Positions 17,879 through 26,594 of a stretch of 64,000 nucleotides of DNA are shown one piece after another (the first letter of the stretch is position 1; every line of letters starts with the position of its first letter). The notes under the pieces were generated by a model. The model was given only the letters and a program-made list of their open reading frames with translations, made no database searches and had not been told where the DNA came from. The position numbers and the translations under genes were made by a program. This stretch comes from Denitromonas iodatirespirans (GTDB lineage Bacteria > Pseudomonadota > Gammaproteobacteria > Burkholderiales > Rhodocyclaceae): assembly GCF_018524365.1 (NCBI RefSeq), contig NZ_JAEKFT010000023.1, forward strand, positions 1 to 64,000, written 5' to 3'.

Positions 17879-17895
17879 GGGTTGTATTACAACCC
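17879..17895. promoter_or_regulatory. operator palindrome GGGTTGTATTACAACCC
   Basis: 8-bp perfect arms around a central T, identical to the core of the palindrome at 14744-14786. On the minus strand it supplies TTGTAA (17892-17887) as a -35, with GATACT 18 bp on as a weak -10, reading into the KorA-like gene. It sits between the divergent KorA-like and antitoxin genes. Confidence 0.75.
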
Positions 17896-17906
17896 TATGG
17901 GTTGGC

Positions 17907-17960
17907 TTGCCGTTCCTGCGATGCAGAGCTATATTGACGATATAGTCCACATATGTGGAC
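17907..17960 (+). promoter_or_regulatory. antitoxin-toxin promoter and autoregulatory operators
   Basis: -35 TTGCCG (17907-17912), 17-bp spacer, -10 TATATT (17930-17935). The -10 is overlapped by the dyad CTATAT-TGACG-ATATAG (17929-17945), immediately followed by the perfect 16-bp palindrome GTCCACATATGTGGAC (17945-17960). This is a typical arrangement for antitoxin autoregulation. Confidence 0.75.
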
Positions 17961-17977
17961 AGTTTGGAGAAAACGTC

Positions 17978-18328
17978 ATGAACGCCAAGACACAACCGGC
18001 CGGCCCGGAAATACGGTTGCGCCTGGACCCTGAAACGCATCAGCAGTTTACAGCGGTCGGAGAGTCCATCGGGATGACGGCAATGGACATGGTGCGTGTT
18101 TTTGTTCGCAGGGTAATCCTGGCGGAGGGACTCCCCTTCGAAATGGCGAAAGGTCTGAAGGCAGCAAATGACGACCTGCCCGTCATCACAGAGAGCAAGA
18201 TGCAAGTGCATGGCGCCTCAATTAACGCGATCGCAGCGATTGCATCCCAAGCTGCCGCCGCGGCTGATCGGGAACATGTTCGAGAAGGGCGCTTGCCGGC
18301 CGCATCCCCCGCTGTGCCAACTCGATAG
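17978..18328 (+). CDS. RelB/DinJ-type antitoxin partner of the zeta toxin
   Basis: 116 residues from ATG 17978 (GGAGA just upstream). The N-terminal part IRLRLDPETHQQFTAVGESIG, followed by MTAMDMVRVFVRRV, is a ribbon-helix-helix pattern as in RelB/DinJ antitoxins. The C-terminal half is Ala-rich (INAIAAIASQAAAAAD) and likely the toxin-binding tail. The toxin start follows 8 bp after its stop. The upstream palindromes suggest autoregulation. Epsilon antitoxins normally pair with zeta; a RelB-like partner is the variant seen here. Confidence 0.78.
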   Translation: MNAKTQPAGPEIRLRLDPETHQQFTAVGESIGMTAMDMVRVFVRRVILAEGLPFEMAKGLKAANDDLPVITESKMQVHGASINAIAAIASQAAAAADREHVREGRLPAASPAVPTR

Positions 18329-18336
18329 GCCAGCCA

Positions 18337-19212
18337 GTGGCGAATTCACCCGAACTAGTCATGGTCGCAGGCCCAAATGGTTCCGGCAAAAGCACTCTGA
18401 TCGCTGCGCTAAGGGCAAGCCCCGACATCGACCTACCCAAGCTATACATCAACGCCGACGACATATTGCGGGACGAAGGATTGAGCGATCCTGGTCAGGC
18501 GCAGCAGCAAGCCCAGTTTCGACGTGCAAAAGCACTTCAGGGCCGTGAAGATTTGATGTACGAAACCGTCATGTCCCATCCGAGCAAGATTGCCGAGCTG
18601 CAATTGGCCAAACAGGCTGGATATCGCATCATCGTTCACTTGGTTGCGACCAACGACCCGGACATTAATGTTGAGCGCGTTGGCGCCAGAGTCCATGCCG
18701 GTGGGCATGACGTTCCAGAAGATCGAATACGTGCGCGCTATGAGCGAACCTTGGCGCTCGCGCCGGCTGCGCTGGGCTACGCCAGCCAGGCGCTGATATT
18801 TGATAACACGGCACGCGGCGCGACAGCCAAAGGTTTGCAGCTTCAGGCGCAACTTGATGACGGTAGCATTGCACTGACGGTACCCACTGCGGCAGAATGG
18901 GTGCGAACCATTGTCGGACAGGTACAGGAACGGGCAACGGAGTTGGACCGTTTCGCGCGTGTCCAACGTCTCAATACAGGCATCGCGGATTTGAACGGAA
19001 GCACACGCGGACAGATCATTGCCATCGGCAAGCACTATGCGTTGCAGTACGACGAGGCCACGGGCTCGGGTGTGCTGCACGACAAGAGCATTCTTGGCAA
19101 CGCGGCTTTTTCGAATCTTCAAACCAGCCAACACTACTCGATCACTTACGCGCAAGGGGTGGCCACTCCCGAACGACTACCAGGGAGAGAACCACCAGCT
19201 CACACCAGATGA
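18337..19212 (+). CDS. zeta toxin-family kinase with an extra C-terminal KfrB-like domain
   Basis: 291 residues, GTG start. Walker A GPNGSGKST (12-20, Lys18). INADDILRDEGL and LMYETVMSHPSKI correspond to the substrate-binding and catalytic blocks of zeta/PezT toxins, which phosphorylate UDP-N-acetylglucosamine and so block peptidoglycan synthesis. Residues about 223-275 (GQIIAIGKHYALQYD...VLHDKSIL) look like the small KfrB domain of IncP plasmid proteins. The stop overlaps the next start (ATGA). Confidence 0.85.
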   Translation: MANSPELVMVAGPNGSGKSTLIAALRASPDIDLPKLYINADDILRDEGLSDPGQAQQQAQFRRAKALQGREDLMYETVMSHPSKIAELQLAKQAGYRIIVHLVATNDPDINVERVGARVHAGGHDVPEDRIRARYERTLALAPAALGYASQALIFDNTARGATAKGLQLQAQLDDGSIALTVPTAAEWVRTIVGQVQERATELDRFARVQRLNTGIADLNGSTRGQIIAIGKHYALQYDEATGSGVLHDKSILGNAAFSNLQTSQHYSITYAQGVATPERLPGREPPAHTR

Positions 19213-20066
19213 AAAGACTTGCCCTGATTGTCGCCACTGCCGCGCTGACTGCATGCAGTACGAACCCGCCGCCTCCAGCGCATAGCCAATCGGAACCGTC
19301 GTTGGCACCGTCGGCCAGTAGTCATCCGCGCGCGGATGACCCGGATGATTTCGCTCACTACAGCGTCCTCCACGCAAGACACACAGGGCTGGAGCAGGTC
19401 TTCGACGATGGTCAATCAGTGTTTTTGGTTTTCGATGAAGACCAAGACACCCAGCAATACCGATACTTTGATCAAAACGGCCAGCCCGTAATTGTCAGAA
19501 CCAGCGGCCGCTATGCCGTGGTGTCTGGCATCCATCGCGGACTGCTAGTCAGGTCGGCCTCTCACTACAGCTACGCACAGCCTGCGTGGGTATTGGCGAA
19601 TCAACAACCGCGAACTCCACGGAAACTCACGCCGATCGAGGCGTCTGCACGCGCTGCGTCCCTGGTCGCAATAAATCGGCTTCCGTCATCTTCTCCACAA
19701 GCGTCAGAGGTCACGCGGAAAGCAGACGGCATGTCGGCGGCCCTCGTTCGCATCTACTTCCCAACCGGTGGCGCAACCATTCGCCTGTCAAGGCTCGCAA
19801 AAGCAGAGCTCGCAGAAAAGGCGATGAGCGCAGAAAGCATCGTTGTACGAGGGCGCACCGACGACACAGGCTCGTATGCGCAAAATAGCCGCATCGCAAA
19901 AGCGCGCGCCGTTGCTGTCTCAAGGATGGTTCAACAGTTCGGTGTACCCGCAAGTCGCTTCAAAATCCTGTCATCGCCGATGAGCAACTACATTGCATCA
20001 AACGACACCGAAGAGGGCAGGGCGCTCAACAGACGAGCGGAAATCGAGTTCTACCCCGGCTCATGA
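19209..20066 (+). CDS. lipoprotein with C-terminal OmpA-like domain
   Basis: 285 residues. Lipobox LTAC (Cys at about 16) followed by a Pro/Ser-rich linker. The middle part (VFDDGQSVFLVFDED...QPVIVRTSGRYAVVSGIH) resembles the N-terminal beta domain of VirB9/CagX proteins. The C-terminal 110 residues contain IYFPTGGATIRLS, VVRGRTDDTGSYAQNSRIAKARA and NRRAEIEF, the OmpA peptidoglycan-binding pattern. Likely anchored in the outer membrane and bound to the wall, perhaps as an accessory to the transfer apparatus. It overlaps both neighbours by 4 bp. Confidence 0.82.
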   Translation: MKRLALIVATAALTACSTNPPPPAHSQSEPSLAPSASSHPRADDPDDFAHYSVLHARHTGLEQVFDDGQSVFLVFDEDQDTQQYRYFDQNGQPVIVRTSGRYAVVSGIHRGLLVRSASHYSYAQPAWVLANQQPRTPRKLTPIEASARAASLVAINRLPSSSPQASEVTRKADGMSAALVRIYFPTGGATIRLSRLAKAELAEKAMSAESIVVRGRTDDTGSYAQNSRIAKARAVAVSRMVQQFGVPASRFKILSSPMSNYIASNDTEEGRALNRRAEIEFYPGS

Positions 20067-20770
20067 CCTCTTCCGTTGTTGCGGCCACTCCCGCATCCTG
20101 GACAGTCAAAAGCGGCACGCTTGAGGTTTTGAAGTGGATTGGCGTGGTGTCGATGTTGGCCGACCACGTAAATTACGCATTCGACATTCAATCGATCGCC
20201 GCACTGAGCTTCGGTAGACTCGCTTTTCCGCTGTTTGCGTTCGTCTTTGCCTACAACCTGGCCGCCGGTGATTCGTCCCGCATGCGCCGGGGTATGCGCC
20301 GGATGATGATCGCCGGCGTTCTCTCACAACTCCCTTACTATCTGATCTTTCACGATCCGCTACGCCTCAACATCTTCTTCACCTTTCTGCTGGCCGCGAT
20401 GATCATTCAGGTCAATCCCAGCAAAGGAACGAAAGAGCGAGTCACCGCCGTCGGTCTGTGGCTTTTTGGTGGATTTTTCGTCGACTACTATCATCCAGGC
20501 GTGGCCGCCGTGCTGGCCATGTACTACGCCCTACAACCACATCGAGCGCACCTTGAGTGTGTATCTGCGATGTCATCGGCATTCTTCGTGTTGAGCGGAT
20601 TCTTGATCAATCTCGTCGGCTGGCCAGGAATAGCCGTCTTGCTTGCATGGCCATGCATTATCGTAACGAGAGCAATCGAACCAAGCTTGGCGAGATCCCC
20701 GCGAGCCTTTTACGTGATCTATCCGGTGCACCTGGCGCTGATCGCCACCACCGCAACCTATCTGAAATAA
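20063..20770 (+). CDS. traX: TraX-family membrane protein
   Basis: 235 residues, strongly hydrophobic with about seven membrane segments. It starts its core with LEVLKWIGVVSMLADHVNYAF and later RLAFPLFAFVFAYNLA, the TraX family signature. In F, TraX acetylates the pilin N-terminus; here it presumably modifies the VirB2-type pilin, though other acyl-transfer roles are possible. Translationally coupled to the OmpA-like lipoprotein gene. Confidence 0.88.
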   Translation: MTSSVVAATPASWTVKSGTLEVLKWIGVVSMLADHVNYAFDIQSIAALSFGRLAFPLFAFVFAYNLAAGDSSRMRRGMRRMMIAGVLSQLPYYLIFHDPLRLNIFFTFLLAAMIIQVNPSKGTKERVTAVGLWLFGGFFVDYYHPGVAAVLAMYYALQPHRAHLECVSAMSSAFFVLSGFLINLVGWPGIAVLLAWPCIIVTRAIEPSLARSPRAFYVIYPVHLALIATTATYLK

Positions 20771-20961
20771 TGCTAAATCGCAGAAAGCGAATGCGATTTT
20801 TCGGTAAGGAACGAGACGTGTATCAACAGACAAGATACCGCCGCTGCGGCTCCACTTCAGAACGCGACCGCCCCGGCAACGTGACTACCGAGCTTTCGCA
20901 GCTCATCCGCGCCAACGTGAGCGAACTAGTCGTCCATCAGGACGTGGAACAGGGAGTGTAA
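20770..20961 (+). CDS. small hypothetical protein coupled to traX
   Basis: 63 residues from an ATG overlapping the traX stop (TAATG). Basic N-terminus (MLNRRKRMRFFGKERD); an alternative start is the internal ATG at 20788-20790 region. The C-terminal part (ELSQLIRANVSELVVHQDV) is probably helical. No family. Supported by its position in a tightly packed operon. Confidence 0.5.
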   Translation: MLNRRKRMRFFGKERDVYQQTRYRRCGSTSERDRPGNVTTELSQLIRANVSELVVHQDVEQGV

Positions 20962-20963
20962 GA

Positions 20964-21392
20964 ATGCCCTCAATTGACAAGCACTGGCTCGTCGGCAAAG
21001 CATTTGCTCGCTCACTCCAGCGCGCAATCGACCGGAATACCATGATCGACCTGCTGGGCATTGTTGAGTATGACGCTCAACGAATGGCACATCTCGAAGA
21101 TGCAGGTTTCCAAGACACCATGCCCGCTGTCGAATGCCTGTTCGATTACGTGCTGGATGCTCTTGATGTACCGCCACACGGAACAGACTTTGATCGCGAG
21201 CCCTTCGAGGCACTGTTCTACGATGACTATCTTCTCGAGAACAGATTTCCGTCGCTTGATGCTGTTATCGACGGATTGATTGAGCTTCGAGACGCCCATG
21301 GCGTCCGCGCCAGGGCGCACGCAGGGCGCAGTGCGACCACCTCATACCTGAAAGTCGTTGCAAAGCGCGATAACAATGGAGCCGAGTCATGA
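20964..21392 (+). CDS. hypothetical protein
   Basis: 142 residues, acidic and helical (IDLLGIVEYDAQRMAHLEDA, ECLFDYVLDALDV, DDYLLENRFPSLDAVIDGLIEL). No recognised domain, no signal peptide, so cytoplasmic. Follows the small gene by 2 bp and overlaps the next by 4 bp, so part of the zeta/traX operon. Confidence 0.68.
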   Translation: MPSIDKHWLVGKAFARSLQRAIDRNTMIDLLGIVEYDAQRMAHLEDAGFQDTMPAVECLFDYVLDALDVPPHGTDFDREPFEALFYDDYLLENRFPSLDAVIDGLIELRDAHGVRARAHAGRSATTSYLKVVAKRDNNGAES

Positions 21393-21919
21393 ACGAACTT
21401 GAGCACATGGTAGGCAAGGCCCAGCAAGCAGCTCGGGGCGGTTTCGGCGGGTTGTCGACCGGAGAGAAGCTTGCCGCCGCGTTGATCCTCAATCGTCCGG
21501 ACTGGCTGGAAGAAATGAACTACACCATTGCCGAAGCGATCGATCGCATCGGTCCAGAATGGCTGTCTCTGCTGCCCGCGGCTGCGCGAACCGTTGCCGA
21601 GTCAACAGAAGTCATCAGTAAGGTCGCACAGGGAGCAAAGAGCGAGGAGGTCCTCGCCAGATACACGAGCGAGGACAAGATTGACGTAGGCTCCGAGCTG
21701 GTGACCTATGGTGAAACGCCCGGGTACCGAGATGTTTCACTCACGTTTGACATTTGGCGCCTAGGCGCAATGACGAAGCATCGCATTTGCTTGCGCCTTT
21801 CGCCTACCGATGGAGAAACGGTGAGTCAACACATTCTAGAGGTCCATCGACACGCGTGGAAACGAGGGACACCTCTCGACATGAAGCCGGGCGAAATACG
21901 ACCTGCTTGGATCGCTTAG
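21389..21919 (+). CDS. hypothetical protein
   Basis: 176 residues. N-terminal helical half (GFGGLSTGEKLAAALILNRPDW, AEAIDRIGPEWLSLL), C-terminal beta-rich half (YRDVSLTFDIWRLG, HRICLRLSPTDGETV). No family recognised. Last gene of the plus-strand operon that begins with the antitoxin; ATGA coupling with the gene before. Confidence 0.68.
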   Translation: MNELEHMVGKAQQAARGGFGGLSTGEKLAAALILNRPDWLEEMNYTIAEAIDRIGPEWLSLLPAAARTVAESTEVISKVAQGAKSEEVLARYTSEDKIDVGSELVTYGETPGYRDVSLTFDIWRLGAMTKHRICLRLSPTDGETVSQHILEVHRHAWKRGTPLDMKPGEIRPAWIA

Positions 21920-22396
21920 CTGCGTTCTCTCTGCAGGTTGCTCATTCGTGACGTACCCATCAAATTGGAGGTACCAACCCAACAAATCATCCGAGGTTCC
22001 AGAATTAAAACTCATAAAATCGCCAGATTGACGGTCTATAGTCGAGCGCTTCTTGTGAGATGCGTTGTCAAACATGGTCTGCGCGAGGAAGAAGCAGCGC
22101 AGGCTGCGGAGGTCATCACCCTCACGGCTTACAAGGGCTCAAGCGCTGCGGAGAAGGGGTTAAAAAGGCAGTTATTTTGACCGGCGGCCAGCTGACAAAG
22201 CACATATGCCATTCCCGCCGACTGACCATCGAAAAGTCATTGCCCGCAGAGGACAATCTCGAGCAACCGGATTAAACCGTAGTCAGACGCAAAACAGTCG
22301 CTCGCGAACAACCCGAATGCGCATATTCTCAACCTTCCCGCATTTTTATAGCTTCATAAGGCATCATTGTGTCTTTTGCGGACCGCCGAGCACATC
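21920..22396. other. 477-bp intergenic region before the MmeI-like gene
   Basis: No convincing ORF: the readings at 21938-22180 and 22060-22275 lack ribosome sites and domain features. The AT-rich stretch around 22325-22370 probably holds the promoter of the restriction-modification gene. Probably a junction between the backbone and an inserted defence module. Confidence 0.4.
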
Positions 22397-25219
22397 ATGC
22401 CGTTGAGTTGGAACGAAATCCGAAGCCGGGCACTGGCCTTCTCAAGAGAATGGGCTGACGAGAGCTCCGAAAACGCCGAGGCGAAGAGCTTTTGGGACGC
22501 CTTCTTCACTGTCTTTGGCCTCACTAGGCGTCGCGTCGCATCTTTTGAAACGCCGGTCAAGAAAGGCGATGGCAAAGGCGGATTCATCGACCTGCTGTGG
22601 CGCGGAGTGCTTCTCGTAGAGCACAAATCTCGCGGCAAGGACCTCGACAAAGCGATTCACCAAGCGTTCGAATACTTCCCCGGCCTCAAAGAGCGAGACC
22701 TGCCCCGCTTCGTCCTTGTCTCCGACTTCGCACACTTTCGCCTATACGACCTCGACGAGAACGCTCAGCATGATTTCGAGCTTGCTGACCTACACAAAAA
22801 CATCAAACTGTTCGGCTTTGTCGCCGGCTACCAGTCGCGGTCTTTCGGGCAGGAAGATCCCGTCAACATCCAAGCTGCCGAAAGACTCGGCAAGCTCCAT
22901 GATTTGCTGAAAGAAAGCGGCTACGACGGACATCCACTCGAGGTCCTCCTAGTTCGTCTTCTTTTTTGTGTCTTCGCTGAAGATACCGCCATCTTTGAGC
23001 GCCGCCAGTTCACAGAGTACGTCGAGCAGCGCACGAGCGAAGATGGCACGGACCTAGGGCCACACCTCGCACAGTTATTCCAGGTACTCGATACACCTCA
23101 CCATAAGCGGCAAAAGACGCTTGATGAACAGCTGACCGGTTTCCCCTACGTTAACGGGAAACTGTTCAGAGAAATGCTTCCGCTCGCGAACTTCAATAGG
23201 GCCATGCGGGAAATGCTGCTGGACTGCGGTTCACTCGACTGGAGTCGCATCTCCCCCGCAGTCTTCGGCTCCCTGTTCCAAAGCATCATGGACGCCGCCG
23301 CGAGGCGGAATCTCGGTGCTCACTACACTACCGAGACCAACATTCTTAAGGCATTGGGACCGCTGTTTCTCGATGAACTACGGGCGGAATTTGAACGTGT
23401 GAAATTCAAGCCGAAGGCGCTACCAGATTTTCACAAGCGCTTAGTCGGGATTCATGTCCTCGACCCTGCCTGTGGCTGCGGCAACTTCCTTGTTATCGCG
23501 TATCGCGAGCTCCGCCTGCTCGAGCTAGACATCCTACGTGCCCTAGAACTGATCAAAAAGACGCAGCACCTCGAGTTTGACCTTGGGAACCTTGTACAGG
23601 TCGGAGTCGAGCAGTTCTATGGCATCGAAATCGAAGATTTTCCGGCTCAGATTGCACAAGTTGCGATGTGGCTGACCGACCACCAAATGAACATGCGAGT
23701 GTCCGAGGAGTTTGGCCAATACTTTGTCCGGCTGCCGCTAACGCAAGCACCAAACATCGTACACAAAAATGCGCTAACGCTCGACTGGGCATCTGTCGTC
23801 CCTCCGAAGACCCTCAGCTATATCGTCGGCAACCCCCCATTTGGGGGTAAGCATTACCAAAACAGACAACAAAAGGCTGAACTCCGAACGGTCTTCACCG
23901 GAGTCAGGAACGCCTCCGACTTAGACTTCGTAGCGGCTTGGTTCCGCAAGGCGACCGATTTCATGGCGCAAAATGAGGCGATACGGACAGCCTTTGTCTC
24001 GACGAACTCCATCACGCAAGGTGAGCAGGTGGGTATTCTGTGGCCGGACCTCATAAGCCGCGGCGTCAAAATTCACTTCGCCCATCGCACGTTCCAATGG
24101 TCGTCAGAAGCCCGCGGCAGAGCGACCGTACATTGCGTCATAATCGGTTTCGCACTGCACGACAACGCCAACAAGGTCATCTTCGACTATGAGACGCCGC
24201 AGGGAGAACCACACGCGGTTCGTGCAAGCAACATCAACCCCTACTTGGCTGATGCACCGAATGTAATCGCTAGGAAGCGGCAACAGCCTTTCCTTGGCGT
24301 TCCGACAATGCGCTGCGGCAACAAACCTACAGATGGAGGTCACCTGCTGCTGACGACGGCCGAGAAGGAACAACTGCTGCGTGATGAACCGGCTGCTGCA
24401 CCATGGATTCGCCGGTTTGTAGGGGCGGCTGAATTCATCAACGGAATTGATCGCTGGTGCCTCTGGCTTGACGGCATTGATCCGAGAACACTACGAGCCA
24501 TGCCGAAAGTCTTGGAACGTGTCGAAGCGGTCCGGAGATACAGAAGCCAGAGCAGCGCGGAGCCTACGCGAAAGATGGCTGACATCCCGACACGGTTCTT
24601 CTTCCGGTCCCAGCCGACTACCCGCTATATCCTGATGCCTGAGGTGTCGTCAGAACGGCGGCGATATGTTCCGGTGGGGGTTATGGGCCCAGAGATTATT
24701 TCGAGCAACAAAAACTACCTCGTCGCCGAGCCTAGTTTGTATTTATTTGGCCTCTTGCAGTCGGCAATGCATATGGCTTGGCTTGGCGCTGTTGGTGGTC
24801 GACTAGAGAGTCGTTTTCAATACTCAGCATCCCTTGTCTACAACACTTTCCCTTGGCCCACCCCAACGGCAAACCAGAAGGGAGCTATCGAGGCTGCAGC
24901 GCAAGGCATCCTCAATGCTCGAGCGAAGTTCCCAGCATCGACCCTTGGGGACCTCTACGATCCCCTGGCAATGCCGGCGGAACTCCTCAAGGCACATAAG
25001 GCGCTAGACAAGGCAGTCGACTCTGCCTACGAGAAATCGAGGTTTTCCTCGGAGGCGGAGCGGGTTGCCTTCCTGTTCCGAATGTATGAGCAATTGGAAG
25101 CGCCAATTGCGGCTCCTCAGCCGACCAGAACGACGCGGCGCGTGCGTAAGGCCGACGCTACCAGCGTCGTCTCGACGGACCAGGCTGAGTCGTCAGGCCT
25201 ACAGGCTGACGGCGAATAG
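22397..25219 (+). CDS. MmeI-like (type IIL) fused restriction endonuclease and DNA methyltransferase
   Basis: 940 residues from ATG 22397, the start that gives the usual MPLSWNEIRSRALAF beginning. The nuclease site is D65-x9-E75-x-K77 (FIDLLWRG then LLVEHK), as in MmeI. N6-adenine methyltransferase motifs follow: DPACGCGNF (356-364) and NPPF (479-482). The C-terminal region is the target-recognition domain. Family enzymes cut about 20 bp from the site and protect by methylating a single strand. The reading frame is intact and all catalytic residues are present. Confidence 0.92.
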   Translation: MPLSWNEIRSRALAFSREWADESSENAEAKSFWDAFFTVFGLTRRRVASFETPVKKGDGKGGFIDLLWRGVLLVEHKSRGKDLDKAIHQAFEYFPGLKERDLPRFVLVSDFAHFRLYDLDENAQHDFELADLHKNIKLFGFVAGYQSRSFGQEDPVNIQAAERLGKLHDLLKESGYDGHPLEVLLVRLLFCVFAEDTAIFERRQFTEYVEQRTSEDGTDLGPHLAQLFQVLDTPHHKRQKTLDEQLTGFPYVNGKLFREMLPLANFNRAMREMLLDCGSLDWSRISPAVFGSLFQSIMDAAARRNLGAHYTTETNILKALGPLFLDELRAEFERVKFKPKALPDFHKRLVGIHVLDPACGCGNFLVIAYRELRLLELDILRALELIKKTQHLEFDLGNLVQVGVEQFYGIEIEDFPAQIAQVAMWLTDHQMNMRVSEEFGQYFVRLPLTQAPNIVHKNALTLDWASVVPPKTLSYIVGNPPFGGKHYQNRQQKAELRTVFTGVRNASDLDFVAAWFRKATDFMAQNEAIRTAFVSTNSITQGEQVGILWPDLISRGVKIHFAHRTFQWSSEARGRATVHCVIIGFALHDNANKVIFDYETPQGEPHAVRASNINPYLADAPNVIARKRQQPFLGVPTMRCGNKPTDGGHLLLTTAEKEQLLRDEPAAAPWIRRFVGAAEFINGIDRWCLWLDGIDPRTLRAMPKVLERVEAVRRYRSQSSAEPTRKMADIPTRFFFRSQPTTRYILMPEVSSERRRYVPVGVMGPEIISSNKNYLVAEPSLYLFGLLQSAMHMAWLGAVGGRLESRFQYSASLVYNTFPWPTPTANQKGAIEAAAQGILNARAKFPASTLGDLYDPLAMPAELLKAHKALDKAVDSAYEKSRFSSEAERVAFLFRMYEQLEAPIAAPQPTRTTRRVRKADATSVVSTDQAESSGLQADGE

Positions 25220-25524
25220 CCTTCGCCCAGCCTAGCGCCGCGAATTGCATGCACTCGTACCCGTTGTCACTTCGTGCTGTTACATTCGAGGCCGCTCGTG
25301 CCAACGTATCTTAATGGCCGGACGCGAGCTACTCATTTAGCACTAGCACTTCGCCCGGATTGACAGAAATTCATGCGTAGGCCGTCCCGTTGGTTCCCGA
25401 GTGGTACGGCTAAAGGGGACAGGTCACAGGCAGAATGCGGGTAAGTGATGACCAGCTTATCGCCGTCTGGCGCCAGATTCATTATTGAGAGTCAAGTGGT
25501 TTGAATGCGCTCGGCGTGATTGGA
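25220..25524. other. 305-bp gap between convergent genes
   Basis: Separates the plus-strand MmeI-like gene from the minus-strand HNH gene. No ORF, clear terminator or repeat was seen. Confidence 0.5.
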
Positions 25525-26286
25525 CTATCCGCGAAACACATTGCGGCGATGGTAATCGAGAAAAGCCTCGTGCTCCGGCCTCAACAGCTTCCGGTTGACG
25601 CGCATCCTGGCGTTTATGTGTAGCTGGTAAGCGGAGGTTCCCACGATTGCTTTCGACAGCATAATCTTACCCAGAGCGTCGAAAGTAATAAGGCCGGTAT
25701 CGAACACAGCATCCAAGTTCGGCGACAAAAGCAGGCCATTGAACACGTCCAATCGCTCCGCGTTGCTCGACACGCGCCAAGGCTTAATATGAGAGGCCTT
25801 GAGTACGGGGGCACACACTGCTCCAGTAACCGCACAAGCCTTCCAATAGACCAACAATCTCGCCCGGAACTCTCCTTGTCCAACGCGGCTTTGCACGATG
25901 GCTTGGCGCATGGTCTCTGGAACCGCCTCCAGCGCCTGTAGTTCGGCCAGGACATCGCCAACCGGGTCATCGATCAACACATTGGGCGGCGCACCGATCT
26001 CATCCATCTCGTCCGTCACGACGAACCAACTGTCGTAGCCGTTGCGCCCATGCAGCTCGTCGGCAAGAAGATCCTTCATGCCCAAATCCTCGAGAGCTCC
26101 GGTGACATGGATGTAGGCCCCCATCCCCACCGAAGAGATCACACGGTAGATCGTGTTGTCGAAATTCTCCACAGCGATGTGCATCGCATTGCCCCCGCCG
26201 TCGATATCGCAGTCGGACAACGCCGCGGTGATTGCGGCGTCAAACGGAGGAATGTTTGCGCCTAGGATGTAGTGTGATTCGAGCAT
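25525..26286 (-). CDS. HNH restriction endonuclease-like protein
   Basis: 253 residues from ATG at complement 26284-26286; a TTG 51 bp upstream is a possible alternative start. The C-terminal HNH nuclease signature is clear: ACAVTGAVCAPVLKASHIKPW, then NGLLLSPNLDAVFDTGLITF (residues about 155-215). The N-terminal 140 residues are an uncharacterised domain. Such HNH proteins are frequently found in defence islands, and it sits next to the MmeI-like enzyme. Whether it is modification-dependent or site-specific cannot be read here. Confidence 0.85.
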   Translation of the reverse strand: MLESHYILGANIPPFDAAITAALSDCDIDGGGNAMHIAVENFDNTIYRVISSVGMGAYIHVTGALEDLGMKDLLADELHGRNGYDSWFVVTDEMDEIGAPPNVLIDDPVGDVLAELQALEAVPETMRQAIVQSRVGQGEFRARLLVYWKACAVTGAVCAPVLKASHIKPWRVSSNAERLDVFNGLLLSPNLDAVFDTGLITFDALGKIMLSKAIVGTSAYQLHINARMRVNRKLLRPEHEAFLDYHRRNVFRG

Positions 26287-26594
26287 CGTGTTATCAAGAT
26301 ACTTGCCTAGTGAAAGTTTGGCGGCAGATGCCAACAATACCGCATGCTACCCATAATCTTGTTTTTCAATCGGAAACGAATATTGCGAAATCGACCAGCA
26401 TCTCGCCTCGAATTTCAGCAGTACGCGCATATCCAGCAAAGTCAGGCTGGCTGCGTGTTTCGTTTCAAACCGCGATAGAACGCGATCCGGACGATGTAGC
26501 GAACGACGCCGAGTCTTTGTTTGTGACAACACTCCAAACACACCAGGATGCTCTGTTGAGGTAGTTGCAGTCGGCACCGGTTTTTGGATTGGTG
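26287..26594. other. 308-bp gap, HNH gene upstream region
   Basis: No convincing ORF. Probably carries the promoter for the minus-strand HNH gene and the end of the upstream transcription unit. Confidence 0.4.

Noticed and set aside
26287..26337. TTG start of the HNH gene at 26337
   Set aside because: An ATG at 26286 gives a sensible protein without needing a rare start; left as an alternative.
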